Assembly (NCBI GenBank): GCA_963969395.1
Contig: OZ017796.1
Span: 46,738,243-46,802,242 of the forward strand
Origin: Pseudoscleropodium purum
Lineage: Eukaryota; Streptophyta; Bryopsida; Hypnales; Brachytheciaceae
Direction of reading: 5' to 3'
DNA length: 64,000 nt
The translations under genes were made by a program, and so were the position numbers. Of the stretch, positions 12,272-25,400 are shown piece by piece (the first letter of the stretch is position 1; the number at the start of each line of letters is the position of its first letter). Below the pieces are notes generated by a model, which saw only the letters and a list, made by a program, of their open reading frames with translations, searched no databases and was not told where the DNA came from.

Positions 12272-14171
12272 TTATCGGCCTATCTTTCAAACAATGTAAC
12301 ACATAAGTCCCTGGTAAGTCATGGCTGAGGCTACTCTTCTAGCTCGACAGCAGTGCTGGTTTTCTTTTATTTCTTGACATTCTTTTTGCTTAAACTGAAA
12401 AGAAGAACTGTTTTTTTCAGTGTTGCTTAGACTATGTAGACCAATATTTGATTTTTTATGTTTATGTGGTTGGGTGTGGCAGGATGAAGCATGACTCTGA
12501 TATTTTATGTCACATGTAGGGGTGGCCCAAGCGGCCACTGACAAATTCTTTAGTTTTGTACACGTATTCAATTGATTCAATAGGCGCACCCTCTTGTTCC
12601 CCCATTGTAAAAGGTCGGGACTTGGGAATAGAGTGGAGTTACACCGATTATTGTTTATTCCTCTAATCAATAAAGTGCAGAGGACCACCTTTGTACGTTC
12701 TTTTGTTAAACTATGTTTGTGAAGATCGACAATGCGAGTAGAAATTAAGCTTATAATAGACTAATGGTATTAACTGATACAGTGCTCCTGACAGATCTAC
12801 AGTACTTCCCGTTCTACGTTGACATTGCCCAGAAAATCTTGTGAAGGATGTAGGAGCTGGAAATAATAGTCTGAGTCATCTACTCTGTCAGTACTTTGAC
12901 AGAAGCCTTATGCTTATTACGTTTATAACTCTTCAAAGTAGGTGACGAATAAATGCTTTCCTAAGTCCTAACACTATCAGGATCAACATATATGGCATAC
13001 TGAAATTCAATCATGTTTGTTGATTGCGTCAGAGAAATATCCTTTTCCATCAAAACAGTGCAAGCGCGGGGTTGTAAGTTGTAATGTTGTAACTTACGAG
13101 TGCTCATGGAATGCCTGCATGGCTACGAATTCAAAATCATAGGAAATCTTGCAACGGATAATTTGGGTCAGAAATCGATCATACTTTAGAGAAAATATAC
13201 TATTTGCTCACAACGTTGACATATGTTGGATTGTTAATTTTTGGAGATCACTTTCGAGCTTTAGAGATATCACTTTGGGTCCAAGGTTCAAATCTGTTGA
13301 GATCAAATTTTGAACACTACGTGTGAGTTTCTCATGCAATATCAAAGGAGTCGCAAGTTGCAAAATTTCTAGATCACACCACTTTCATAAAAAATCAGTG
13401 GTCATAATATCAATTCTGTTAAATTGGTGGTATTCCATGACTGTCATTTTGCCATTTTGCCATTTACATTAGCTTGTTGTGCCGATAGATATGCAGGCAA
13501 GTTAGTATGCAACTTGCATTTCATGAATCCACAACATTGTGCACTGTCTGCTAAGATTCCACTTGCATTCCCTTCTTAGTCCACTAAATCATTCCATTAT
13601 CTTCCGATCCTTTCTTGAGATTCCTCAATGCCATTTAATGGAATTGCACCAAATTAACGAAATCGATTTATACCATAGGTACGTATAGACAGTCACCGAA
13701 GTTAGGCTTACACTCAACTTGCTAGTCGGAGACCAACGAAGTGTATGAGTAGAGAAGTAACTGTTGGTAACGAGGGACCGCCGATTAAATAGGAGACTGG
13801 CAATTCCTACAACATCCTTTCAATAACATCCTTTCATACTAGAATGATGATCTATAGGTAGTGAATAATATATATATGTTCCTGTTGTACGACATGTAAG
13901 TGGATATAAGTGGATTTAAGTACGTGGATATGATGCGAGTATACACATGTAATATTGCGTTATCATGTGCGTGGATACTTGATAGTATACATGTAAGTTC
14001 CTGCAGTACGCCATATTCAGTGAGTCCCTAGCTGGGCCAGGACTTAGGAGTCAGGAATGAAGCGGCATGTCGCTTGGAGAGTTGGAGATCATCACACCCC
14101 CAGCAGGAGGAAGCGACAACAAGCTCCCAGCTAGCTAGCGAGCTCTCTCTCGATCACAGGACCCAAACTAT
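12272..14171. other. Intergenic region between the GH3 and WOX genes
   Basis: The first 400 bases probably hold the 3' untranslated part of the GH3 transcript, with AATAAA at 12669-12674. The remainder has no convincing open frame. Near 13878-14010 two copies of a GTTCCTG(T/C)(T/A)GTACG(A/C)CAT segment flank GTATACA(C)ATGTAAG-like words, which may be part of the WOX promoter. Confidence 0.5.
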
Positions 14172-14193
14172 CTTGTGTAATTAATTACACAAG
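14172..14193. promoter_or_regulatory. 22-bp perfect palindrome upstream of the WOX start codon
   Basis: The half-site CTTGTGTAATT is followed directly by its exact reverse complement, so the palindrome is perfect and without a spacer. Its centre is TAATTAATTA, which contains overlapping TAAT/ATTA cores typical of homeodomain binding sites. It ends 47 bases before the WOX ATG. A dimeric regulator site, possibly for the WOX protein itself, is an inference. A hairpin in the leader RNA is an alternative. Confidence 0.55.
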
Positions 14194-14240
14194 AATCATA
14201 CGAAAGAAGGGAAGAAAGTACTAAGTAAGTAAGAGAAGAC

Positions 14241-16972
14241 ATGGAAAGGGCATCCACCAAAGCCCCCGGGAGATCACGGTGGAATGCCAATCCCCAGCAG
14301 CTCCAGACGCTGGAGAGCATGTTTGAGCAGGGCAATGGCAACACGCCCAACAAAGGACGCATCAAAGAGATCGCCCTGGAGCTCAGCCAGTTCGGCCCCA
14401 TTTCGGAGACCAATGTGTACAACTGGTTCCAGAACCGCAAAGCCCGCGCCAAACGAAAGCTGCAGCATCAGGTGGGCAGGAGACGAAGACTCACGCGCTC
14501 CACCCCTGAAAACAATGCTCCCAAGGTACGTACGTACACCATTGTCTGCTCAACTCGGAACTTAATTGGTACCCTCCTAGAGTAAAGAATTAAACCTTCC
14601 CAAATTCTGGTACGTTTGAATTGATGTCCGTGCTCTCTTATCTATTTATGGTGCTTCTGAATTGATGCTTCTTCGCCAAATAATAGGCTAACTTTTATAG
14701 CAAATATTAATCGCTTACTCCTATTCTTTAAAGGCTTCTAGTTTTGAAACAAAATCCAATCCAACAAGCACTCAGTTTCCTAGCTTTGGGCATTAAAAAA
14801 GTTGCATCTGAACACCGCAACATGCACAACGTTCTTTCGCATGCAGTGGGGTCGACTCATGCACCTCCCCATTGCCAGATTGTCGTGCTCATATAGAGTA
14901 AAACAGAATAAGAATGGGTATAATATATTGGGTAATGAATGTTGAATTGTTGGAGCTAGCTCATGAATCTCTCATTCATTGGCTGTCTATTACCAATGCT
15001 GCGCTTTTTCTCACGTGCATGTAGCTTTCTCTTTGTAATGGTGATTCTAACTGATTCCAAGGTGCTGGGAGTCGATCTAGGACTCGATGTTATTGCACTA
15101 ATGAACCATTCTCTACAACAGCAGGAAGTAGCGGTTGCAACATATCATCAATTCTTTTGCAATGATTTTGTAGTGGTTCTGTATTTTGCCTTAAACTCAA
15201 GGTCTATTGCGAACCATAGCAAAAGGACTTGCAAAAGCTTTGGGCCCGTGCCGGAACCAATGCATATCTATGCCTATAAACTGTTGCATAAACTATTGCA
15301 TTTTCAAGTGGTTATAAATACGTTCCATAATGTTGTATTAATACATTGCAAAATTGTTATTTGATTTCTGGAGGTCCTTGCCTAATCGTTGCAAATCCTA
15401 TTGCAATCTCAGCCTTCTGCACTAGCGATTTGATCAACAGTCACGTCGGGAGTCAGTCAAGTATTGTACAGAGATCGAATGGATTGATTTTCCAGGTAAA
15501 TAAAAATTGGCAGGTGAGTCCCAAGGAAAGGGCGGCCAAGGCCTGTGAAGACACCGAAGAAGACCAAGGAGACTCGGCGGCCTCTCCGAGAGTAAAGCGC
15601 TTGAAGACGGAACGAGACCACGAGCTCCAGCTAGTTGCCAATGAACAGCAGCTGGTTCCCACTTGCAATTCCAATCCTTCGGACCATCTAGGCGCCGGCA
15701 GCTCCGGGGTGGAAGAGATTGAAGGCGTGCTGGAAGATCACTTGCGATCCCATCACCATCATGTGGACTTTGCGACGCTGGCGACCGATCCGCAGCTGCC
15801 CAATGTGGATCACATCACCGCCGACATTCTCTTCAGCGACCACCACTTCCATGAACCAGGTCTTTCAACTTAAGTAGTTAGTTCCTCAGGGATACATAAT
15901 AAATGGCCGATAGCTAGAGCACACCGATGAATTCTCACACTGTTTGATTTCATGAAATTGCAATCCAATGAAGTTTCTTCACCGAGTCTGTACTGTACAA
16001 TGACATGGAGTGAACCGTCAGTAGTTTCGTTATATTAGTGTAATTCAATGCATAAATGAGCCGAAACTGTGATATTGAAGAGCTCAAACTATAGCTCTAA
16101 AATACTTGGATTGGTGTAGATTACATCACCGTTTCTCAGTTGTCTACCGCGTCATGTGCGGGGTGGGAATTTGAAGCTTAGAACTTGAAAATTATAGTAT
16201 GTACTTACTCTATAAGAGGGACTCTGAGATCGATTTTCAACTCTAGAATAAAAGATGCTCATAAATGTTCAAACATTTCGAACTTTCATAAAAACCACGT
16301 ATGCCATCCCTCAGTTGAAACAACATTAAACTAAAAACAACATTGAGATGTTGTTTCACCCTACTTGGAAGTTGAAACTAGTGTTTTGAACCAAAGAGCA
16401 AAATTCAGGACATTGTGTACTGTCCACTTGCAAAAAAACAAATCATCAAGACTAAATTTGTAGTGTGTCAGTCCTGCATTGATTTTAAGACTGTTTGAAA
16501 CATCCCATTCAATTTAGACATTGCTTTTTTGGATGTATATTGTATTTTCAATGACATGCTTCAGAAGAGGTTATCACTAGACAGTCGCCATTAAACTTAA
16601 AGGGTAGCACTCAGGTTTGAACTCATATTTGTCCATGACATCTGATGTGCTCACAAAAACTTCATGAGCGTCAAAGATTGAAGAAATTAATGCATGCCGG
16701 TACGAATTCCACTCTGTGAATTGCCTCCAGTTATAGCTTTATGTGGTAAGCCTGTGATGATGGCATTGATCTTTGCAGGAACCATTGAATCTCCAAATGG
16801 CCATCTGATCTCCGACGACGTGGAGGCTTGGGATGTCAGAAACTCTTTTGGCGAAAGTAGCCGACTCCCGTATCATTCCTCCAACGATGACGCCTTGAAT
16901 TTCCCTTCCGGTCTGACTGGGGATAAATTGATCAGCTTGGCAGGGTACAGATATCCACCCAGACCTCTGTAG
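14241..16972 (+). CDS. WUSCHEL-related homeobox (WOX) transcription factor, 3 exons
   Basis: This encodes a nuclear homeodomain transcription factor of the WOX family, nearest by eye to the ancient WOX13 clade. Exon 1 (14241-14525) carries the homeodomain at about residues 11-75, with [13 protein letters not shown] in helix 1, the WOX-length loop, and [16 protein letters not shown] in helix 3. Exon 2 starts at 15496 or 15514 (both in phase 0) and ends at 15859. Exon 3 is 16779-16972. The product is 274 or 280 residues. The C-terminal part is histidine- and acid-rich, with no WUS-box seen. The exon 2 to 3 junction carries one base and closes in phase, replacing an otherwise early stop at 15871. 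Roles in stem-cell formation and tip growth are known for moss WOX13-like genes; the role here is inferred. Confidence 0.9.
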
Positions 16973-18039
16973 TGTCACAGCCCAGGCGCCTAAACTGCAC
17001 ATGGTAATATATAATGTAATATGGAGTTCTTGTGAATTTTGTTATTGCATTTAAAAGTGACATTGAAGAAGTCCTTTGAACAGGTCATGTGAGTTATGAA
17101 GGTGCTCTAGAAGCTCTATTAATACTGCTTTCTCACTTGTTGAACTCCGAATCATCACATTTGTACTTCATTCGACATGAACAAAGTGTGGATTTTGAAC
17201 TAAATTTGGTGTCAGAATTTGTAGAGGTCTGGAAACTCATGACGAGGGCATTCATAATCATCATGCTGCCGCTGCTGGGTCTGAAATGAAATGTTCGTCT
17301 AATTGTGATTACACACACCCTCCTTTCTCTTAATTGGTTCATGAACAATAACCATCACTGTTACTGTGATCTAACTACATACGGAGTATAAGCCTTGGTT
17401 GTTCAATTCAATTTCGTGCACACTGAATTTATATTCAACAAGGCAAATAGTGTACTGTACTGTACATTGCAGGAGTGGACACTTCTGGTGACCATTGCAT
17501 TTCAACTTCAAAAATTCATAACTAACTCCATGAAGCTCCAAATAATATGAAATAACTTGGGTTAGATGCCAATTCCATTTTTCTTTCAAGGAAAATTTAC
17601 TGAAAAATATTTCAAGAAGTCTTCCCTCCCCAAATTAATTTCCCCAAATTAATTTCCAGCTCTTCAATGGGCGCTTGTATGGACTTCCTGCCTTACCACC
17701 GTGTTTCACGACAGCCATCCAATTTGCAACAACCAGAGAGAAATTTTACAGGCATGGTCAGTGCAACATTCAAATGCTTTGAAGAAGTCTGTCACGTAGG
17801 AAACTTTCAGTAGAGACGGTTTGCGCGTGATCGCAGCGTAATCTTCAAATTCAGGGTAAAAGTTTTAGCTTTATATAGACATGCGGTAACTAATATTGAA
17901 TCAAACAATCTCTTGTACAGTACAATGTTTACAGCACTGCCGGTCTTGTACTTCGTAACTCGAAGCTCGCATTTGAGGTATCAATTTTCTTCATAAACTG
18001 ATAGAATTGTGTGGCAAATGCAAAATCTGCCACTCTAGA
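16973..18039. other. Intergenic region between convergent genes
   Basis: This lies between the 3' end of the WOX gene and the 3' end of the minus-strand small gene. It should hold both 3' untranslated regions. I saw no coding exon, and the short frames here have no family signature. Confidence 0.5.
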
Positions 18040-18456
18040 CTAAAAATGTGAGTGCTGCAAAAATTTGCTCAGCCAGGCCTTCCAGCTGCTCATCGCATTT
18101 ACCAGCTTCGGATATGCACCAGCGCTGTCCTCCTCCTCGAGAATGGAACTGCAAGGTGCACTGCGGAACCGTTCGCGCAGCAACGTCTGCACTTCCAGTT
18201 TGCCGTCGGATTTTTCCTTGATGGTGATGCGCTCGTAGTCGCAGCAATCGTCCGAGTTCAGATACAGATGGTTGGCAGTGTCGCTCTTGTCCTGCACCAG
18301 AAATTCCTGATACGTCCAGTTCACGTCGATTTGTAAGCGGTACTCGGCGCCCATTTTCACACTGGTCAGCTTGGCAAAGCAGAGCCGGTTGCCCACTTTC
18401 ATGGTCAGCCATTGCTTTGTGTTGTTCACGATCACTGTCGTCACCTTGGTATCCAT
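18040..18456 (-). CDS. Small single-exon protein of unknown function (copy A)
   Basis: This predicts 138 residues from the ATG at 18456. It has no signal peptide or membrane segment. The N-terminal MDTKVTTVIVNNTKQ, the central TYQEFLVQDKS and the SDDCCDYERITIKEKSDG segment suggest a small beta-rich domain. I recall similar plant proteins listed as a domain of unknown function (possibly DUF7748), but that name is from memory. A paralogue lies at 37651-38055 on the other strand, about 88% identical by hand count. Copy A ends six codons later because a CAG replaces the TAG stop of copy B. It is transcribed away from the ARM-repeat gene that starts about 1 kb away, so the two may share a promoter region. 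Confidence 0.8.
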   Translation of the reverse strand: MDTKVTTVIVNNTKQWLTMKVGNRLCFAKLTSVKMGAEYRLQIDVNWTYQEFLVQDKSDTANHLYLNSDDCCDYERITIKEKSDGKLEVQTLLRERFRSAPCSSILEEEDSAGAYPKLVNAMSSWKAWLSKFLQHSHF

Positions 18457-19495
18457 GGTATCTAGTCTTCAAAGGTAGTAGTAACGAAGTCGAATGCAAA
18501 CTACAGTAAGCGTGAACAGAAATGCAATTCTAAATTGATCAACCGAAAAGCAAGCTCGCTTGGTTGGACAGTGAAACAGGAAAAATTGTAGGAATCTGTC
18601 CGAGAATGATACTTACAATACTTCGATGTGAGCTACGAAATTACAATTGTGAAGTTCTTAATATGAATGGCGATGAATTGCGCGTAGAAGCCTTGGTCGG
18701 GCAGGCATAGATCGGAAACGCTTGCCGGCCAGACATTGCCGGCCCGCGTGAAAATCCGTGGCTGCCGTACCGACTTGCAGACATGAACTCGAAACCCTGA
18801 AATAGTAGGTCCCGGTTTTCATCCAATTTTCATCCAAGCGCGTCCACCGCGTCCACCGCTATCGCACGCCTGCGGCAACTTTGAGTCGCAAGAGGGGTTT
18901 CTTCGCGGGTGGAGTCAATTAGGGTTGCCAATCACGAATTCAAAGCTTTCATCTAACTTGTTCATGAAATTTCTTCTCCCCTTAAGTAGTCATGAAAACG
19001 AGCTTGGTTGCTTAGATCAGACTTCCCTCAAGAATTTCTGTAAGCATTAGTCCTCACGTCAATCCCTGTCTTTGGCAACTATCACAACTTCCTCCTTCGC
19101 TCATTCCTGCCGATCGCTTTATATGTTTTGATCGCCACGGTGATCATCTGTTTTGCGCTGATCATCATTTTATGCTCATTCTGCGTAATCAAACTTATTG
19201 ACAAATTGATGCTGCGGTTTTGGTTCCTTTGCTACGACTTTCCCAGTCCCAATCTCCACAGAGCTCGTAATTCGCTTAATCATAATATCTGGAGAGTTAG
19301 TGTAGCGATTTGGTGTTGCAATAATTCGTGCGAGAGCACTGTTGTGAAGATTGATTTCGGCAGCTGTAGCAACGCATGTGGGCTAAGGAGAATTTTGGTT
19401 GTGAGGATTATTTAGAAAATTTCCAGTTGTGATAGTCGGCCCAGGAGTACGTGATGCATATAGGCTTAAAATCTACTGAGGAGGGATTTTGAAGA
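18457..19495. other. Divergent promoter region
   Basis: This lies between the start codons of the minus-strand small gene and the plus-strand ARM-repeat gene. It is GC-richer around 18660-18900, including a GCGTCCACC duplication near 18840. No coding exon was supported. It probably holds the promoters and leaders of both genes. Confidence 0.5.
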
Positions 19496-22400
19496 ATGTT
19501 TCCAGCGTTAAAATTCGATGAGGAGGAGGAGGGCCAACTCATTTGGGAAGCAAGCCGACCTGTTGCTTCGCTACCTCCTCTAGGACGCGTGCTCAGTACA
19601 ATTTTCAATGCGGAGTGGCGAAACTTGGAGAAGGCCTTGTCTTCTGATGATATTCGACCGCAACAAGGTGCCCTGCTTGTTACTCAAAGCTTTTTGTAAT
19701 CTTGGCGTTGGATTAGGGTTTAGGGTTTTAGAATTGGAGGTCAGATCTATGATTACCTAGTTTGTCATTGGATTTTAATTACAGTGTGGTGGATTTAGCG
19801 GGATCAATTTGGCGAGCATTGACGGCATTGCTGGAGTACGTGGAGTCCAGGCTTACGATGAGTACATCCTTGGACCAGATCCTCATTCCTATGCTTGAGC
19901 ATGTAAGCGGACATACTGTCTCTACAGGGCGTGCATATTTGATTGATGTACGAAACTGTATTGATACAATTGCTCTTAGGGTTTTCAGCGTTTCACTAAT
20001 TCATTTGATAGAGAAAAGTGCTTGATAATTTCTTCATCTGTGCAGGCAGTGAAATCAAAAGATCATAGCAACCGAAGAAAAATTGTTGGCGTGTTTCGCT
20101 GGCTATTTGCAGGAACCAAACATGGTCAGCTTCTGGCATCAAGCCTGGCCTCCATAGCTGGAAGTTCAAAAACGGATAACCGAGTTCAACTAGGCTGGTG
20201 TGTTGTTGTTCGGGAATTAGTAGAGAAGGAAGCAGTTTTGTATCGTTCTTTGCCAAGTGGTGAGCTCCTGGAACCCTGCGTGAAGCATCAATTGGGGAAC
20301 AGATATTGTTGTCGTAAGCTCGTTCAGTTTGTAGGATTGATGCTTTCTAAGTAATACCTTCCTACAGGGCGGAGGATATAGTGCTAATTTTATGAACTCA
20401 TGGGTGGATCTTAATTGTGTAAGTAATTCTTCAGTGCAGAAAGATGAGGAACTTTCAGAGGTGAAACCGCCTCTCATATGCTTCACGAAGTGTGTGCATG
20501 CTCTGATACAAATTATCTGCAAGGAAAGGTGATTCGCACTTCCCATTTTATCCTTTCTGTCTCATACAGTATGCTTTGGAATGACGAAGTCATGTTGTTC
20601 CTGCTGTTCACAGTATCTTTTCTTGAACCCCTATTTAGCCTCCATCGACATTTCCACACTAAACGATTAGCCTATTTGATCAGCTTTATAACATAAAAAA
20701 CTGGTAGCTCCTACTGCTCAGTGTTTCGAACTTACAGTCTAAAAGTAACTTTACTCGGCGCTGACCTATTGCATTTGGAGTTGACAGTTTCAAGCAGGGA
20801 AAGTATAAGTCACCAACACGCCTCACAATGGCAGCTGCAGATTGTGTCACAGTAATTACAAAGGGCCTTGTGTCTGACGCCCCTCCTACATCCATTAAGA
20901 CAGCGAAAGAGAAACAAGAGAAGAACGAAGAAAGAGTGCTTATTACTCCCCGCTTGAGCGAAAATGAAAGTGATATCTTTTCTAATAACAATGAGGCAAA
21001 AGCCAGCACATCAGGTTTGCTGTATACACTTCACTCTCGCTTATGTGGATATTTTTCAACAAAGTTTATAGACGGTGTGTTTATATTATATGTTTCCTGA
21101 TGCACATGTTTACTTTTGAGGAGGTCGGGAATCAGAGAATGACTTGAAGGAACAAGGTCCCCGTGCTCTTTGGGATAACCTGGATGACATTATTCTGCTT
21201 GTTATCGAATTGCAGGAGGTAAGTCACATTGACATCATCACTCTGGCCGTAGAAACGTCTGCATTTTATATCCTTCATATGTTTTAGTTGTAACTGCCTT
21301 TCGTCTGTGTATGATTGTCGTCGTTATCTTAGATTGAAGTGAGGACATACTTTGAATAGGTCACCCGACCCAGTGTATGGGATATTTTTTATTTGAATTC
21401 ATAACTTTGGTACAGTGGAATGAGCAAGGCCGGCCTCTACATGCGCGAGGGCTTCAGCAGGTGCTAAAGCGACTTAGATTTTTAGCTACCTATAGGGATT
21501 CTTTGGAAACCCCTGCTGGAGGTAAAATCACACTTCAACTCCACTTGAGCCTAGATTTGTGGAACTTGCAGTCAACACAATTGTCGTTACTTTGGTTGGT
21601 TATTAATTGATAACAGAAACCTCTGGTTTTTGGACTGATGGGTTCATGATGGTATGATGTTTTCTGGACGTGTGAAAGCATGACTTTCGTAAAATTTCTG
21701 ACTACGGGTTATGGTGCTCTCGACAGATGCAGCGAATATTCAGGTTGGGGTTTCTGTTTTGGCAGCCTGTTGGCGTCAATATAGTAGTTTGGTACTTTTG
21801 GAGGACCGTACCTTGGTCTCTAATCCAGATCCTGTCGTTGAACATTGGTGTGGAGCTCTCCAGGTAACCATTCAAATCAAAGATGTTGTATTTGTCATTA
21901 GAAGAAAGTATTGTTTGCTGAAAGCCTGGCTTGAAATTTACGGCTTTGGATTTTTTGTTTCTTTTGAGCAGTATTGGACACAAACTGCTGAGGAGTTGGA
22001 TGCAAGCGAGACTCGGAGAGCTGATGAGATGCGCGGCTATGCTTTGACCTGCCTCGCGCTAGTACTGGGACGTCTTGACCCTCGGCGTCTAGAGGAAGTT
22101 TTGAAGGATACTGAGCCAGAGCTTCTGCAAACTTTAATGAATCAAGTATGTATTTTGTATCCTTCACATATTAGATTGAACATCTACAGTAATTACTATT
22201 TTGCTCATATGAGTTGGAATGCGTTAGTATGCAAGTAATTCATCTTGTATAGTTGTAGGAATTGGACGAAATGGTTGCTCTGAAACAGTTTCCTTGGTAT
22301 ACCGATGTCTGAACTTCTTGTCTCAATTGATTCGGGTTGTCTATTTTCCTGTCATTTCAATAGGTGCGAGCGGCTGATATTGAAGTGGTTGAGGTGGCTA

Positions 22401-25400
22401 TGGCAATCCTGCGATTCTTGCTTTTTCGCAGTTCTGCTGTGACCTCAAAGATGGAAGAGATTGTTCCTGTTTTGATGGATATGCTCGATACGAGAGATTC
22501 AGCAGCCAGAGCAGTGGTGCTTCTGGTGGCTGAGTTCTTTGCTTTGTATCCTTCTACTTACGATATTCTTACTTAACTTCTTGCAGGTCTTGAGATTACA
22601 ATATGAGTATTTACTTGCTCGTTTTTTCCTTGGTAAACCAGGGATAGTTTATGTTATGTGATAGTGACTCTCTCAAGCCTGAAGTGATTGATTGTTTGGC
22701 ATCTCATCCTACTCTTGATTTAGTTGATGCTTGCAATCTTCCCTTAACTGATCTTTAGAAATCCTGCTTCGCCTGAGCTCGAGAAAGTACTGACACGACT
22801 TGATTCAGAAGATCCATTGCAACGCCGCAATGGACTTGATGTGTTGACTGAGCTAGTGGCTGTCACCTCTAAGTCGACGGAAACTGTGGACACCCTGTTG
22901 AGGTTCCTGTCTTGCCTCGGCCTTAGTTTTGGTTGTTCTGATGGGACTGTATGTAGGTTTTGAGTCTTCCAACGATCGATCTGTAAATTTGTTGAAATCA
23001 TTCGCTGTAGTTAGATTTCTTATTTCACGGTATTATATTCCTCTCTGCTTTGTCATTGTGTTTTATCTTAGTGACTCTTATGGTCTAAAAGATGCGATAT
23101 TTATCCTAAGTTCTATTGTAACAGTATCAAATTGTTACTTATCTTTAATTGTTGCTGGTCTGAAATGTGCGTCTCATGAAATAATCATTTTGTTACATAT
23201 GAGGCAGTCGCACAATTGCTGTTCATTTGTTCGACCGTCTAGGCGATGAAGAGCTTACCAATCGGGTGGAAGCGTCCGCACTCTTTGCAAAGCTTGGTAC
23301 GATATTTTATCCGATACTTGTTTACTTGTGTATATATACTCCATTATTCCAATCGGGATTGCCTCACAAGTAATATTCGACTGATTTGTGGTGCTATGTT
23401 TTGATTCTGCAATGCAAAGATTGACAAATCGAAATGAATTGGTCTGGTGTAGTATGTATGATCTTCGTCATAAGGAGCATGATCTTCGTCTGTGAATATG
23501 AGCTTTCAATTCAGAGAAATTGCGTTCATCTGATGATTTTGGCACTGTGCAGACCCTTCGTTCACGCTGCCACAGTTGGTTCGGTTAGTGTATTCACCTG
23601 ATGCCCGGAAGCGTTCAGCAGCGAGTTCAGCTGTGGAAGCTGTTCTATGTGGGCACGCTGACCAGTACCGCACTATATCTGTGCTTCTTGATTGTCTCAG
23701 GTGCAAGACATTTTCCATTGCATTGATGGTTGCGTGCTATAGTTGTGCAACTTAGTGTGGCATGGTATTTCGATTTATACCTGAGATCATGTATGTATCT
23801 TTTGCTACGTCTCCAACTCTCGAATACTTTTTAGTTTTGTCTTCATTATTGAAGCAAAATTTTTACCGGTTGATGGATTTGGATCTCTTTTGAATCATGT
23901 TTGCTTAGGTTATTGCATGACTTTTTATCAACTATCTTCTGATTTGCAGGGACCTAATGGCAGAGACTGCCTCTGCTGACAAAGCTGCAGGCTCTAAGAA
24001 AGGTATATGCATGTTGAGGCTTCTTATGAACCTGTCACTTCTTTCTGACACTTTTCTATATCCTGGTTAACGTACTTGCTACTTGAGTGAAAACTGAAGC
24101 CTTCTGAAATAAGAGATGTCCTTGATGCCGCGTCTTTTAATCGCAAGTGTTGTTCTTCATCTATTCGTTTATAGTTGGATCTGTACTGTTTATCTGTTTC
24201 TCCTTGGTAAACTGCTCATTGTATTTTATCCTTTTGGGTGCAGTAGGTGCTTCTTTGGATCTTGACCGAGTTTTGAGTTCTGTACCTACCTGGGCATCGA
24301 AGGTAGGCATTTTTTGAAACATCTTCCTGCTGAATAGTAACCTGATGGCTAGTTCTTTTTATTATGTTTATGGATCACCTGTGGTCACAAAATCTTTATA
24401 TGTATTCATAGAGATGTATGCTTTCTGTATCATGCGAAGTGGTCAAGGCCTATGCTTATTAATCAAGTCTTTACATTACTGTTTTGCTAGATTTTGCTGC
24501 AGACAAGATTTGTGTGGTGCTCCTATGTATTAAGCTATTTTATTCTGTTTGTGAAATAGGTTCAAGACTGGCAGCCTTTGACTGACGCGCTTCTGGATAA
24601 GATGTACACTGAGGCATCAAATCCTGTGATTCCCAGATTCTTGAGTCACATTAGCGACCAGTTAGCTGACATGCCAAATTTGGTCTTTCCACGGATTTAT
24701 CAACGAATGAATGATCAACCGAAGTAAGACTCAGCCTACAGTGCTCGTTACCTGCTTCATTTTGTTTAGCTCCTGGGATGTTGTATCTGTGGACTTCTGA
24801 CTATTAATTGCTGCTTCTGTGGTGGTTAGAATGAGTAAGGACGTTCTCACCAATGTCTCTGAGAGTGAAGATGCTCTTGCGGAGTTGCTCTTCCAGCGCC
24901 TCAGCCCTATGCTTGTTCTCAGAATCCTTCCTTTGAAAGCCTTCTCTCATTCTAGTTCGAAGGAGTTGTATGGTGATCTGTTGGATGGTACAGCTTCAGG
25001 TTAGAAAACGCTCATTTAATTCGTAGTCAATTCTTTTTCTCTGTGCTTGTTGAAGTTGTCTACAATTTATCTGGAAGAGTATTTCTCATGCTGTGCTTTT
25101 GCCGGTGAAGGTCATGACCAAGAGAGCGCGTCAATTACTGGCCTCTTGCTTGAAAGGTACATCTATTTGTGAGTAGGTCACACATGTCTTCTGTTTGTGT
25201 CGTTGTGTGGCTAGGCTGAAATGTTCGGAAGACATTCGATGGGCCACGCTTTTATTTTACAGTTGCTGACAGTGGACTATTACACTGAACTTGTTGCACT
25301 ATCAGGATGTTCAATAGCTACGAGCTTGACGATGTTCGCAAGATTGCTGCAGAACTTACAGGACGCCTTCTTCCTGATGTGAGACCCTATTCTGCTATTC

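Noticed and set aside
15861..15873. Stop of the WOX protein directly after exon 2 (reading GLST)
   Set aside because: A donor at 15860 and an acceptor at 16778 join in phase to a protein-like exon of 64 residues with its own stop, so the early stop is probably intronic.
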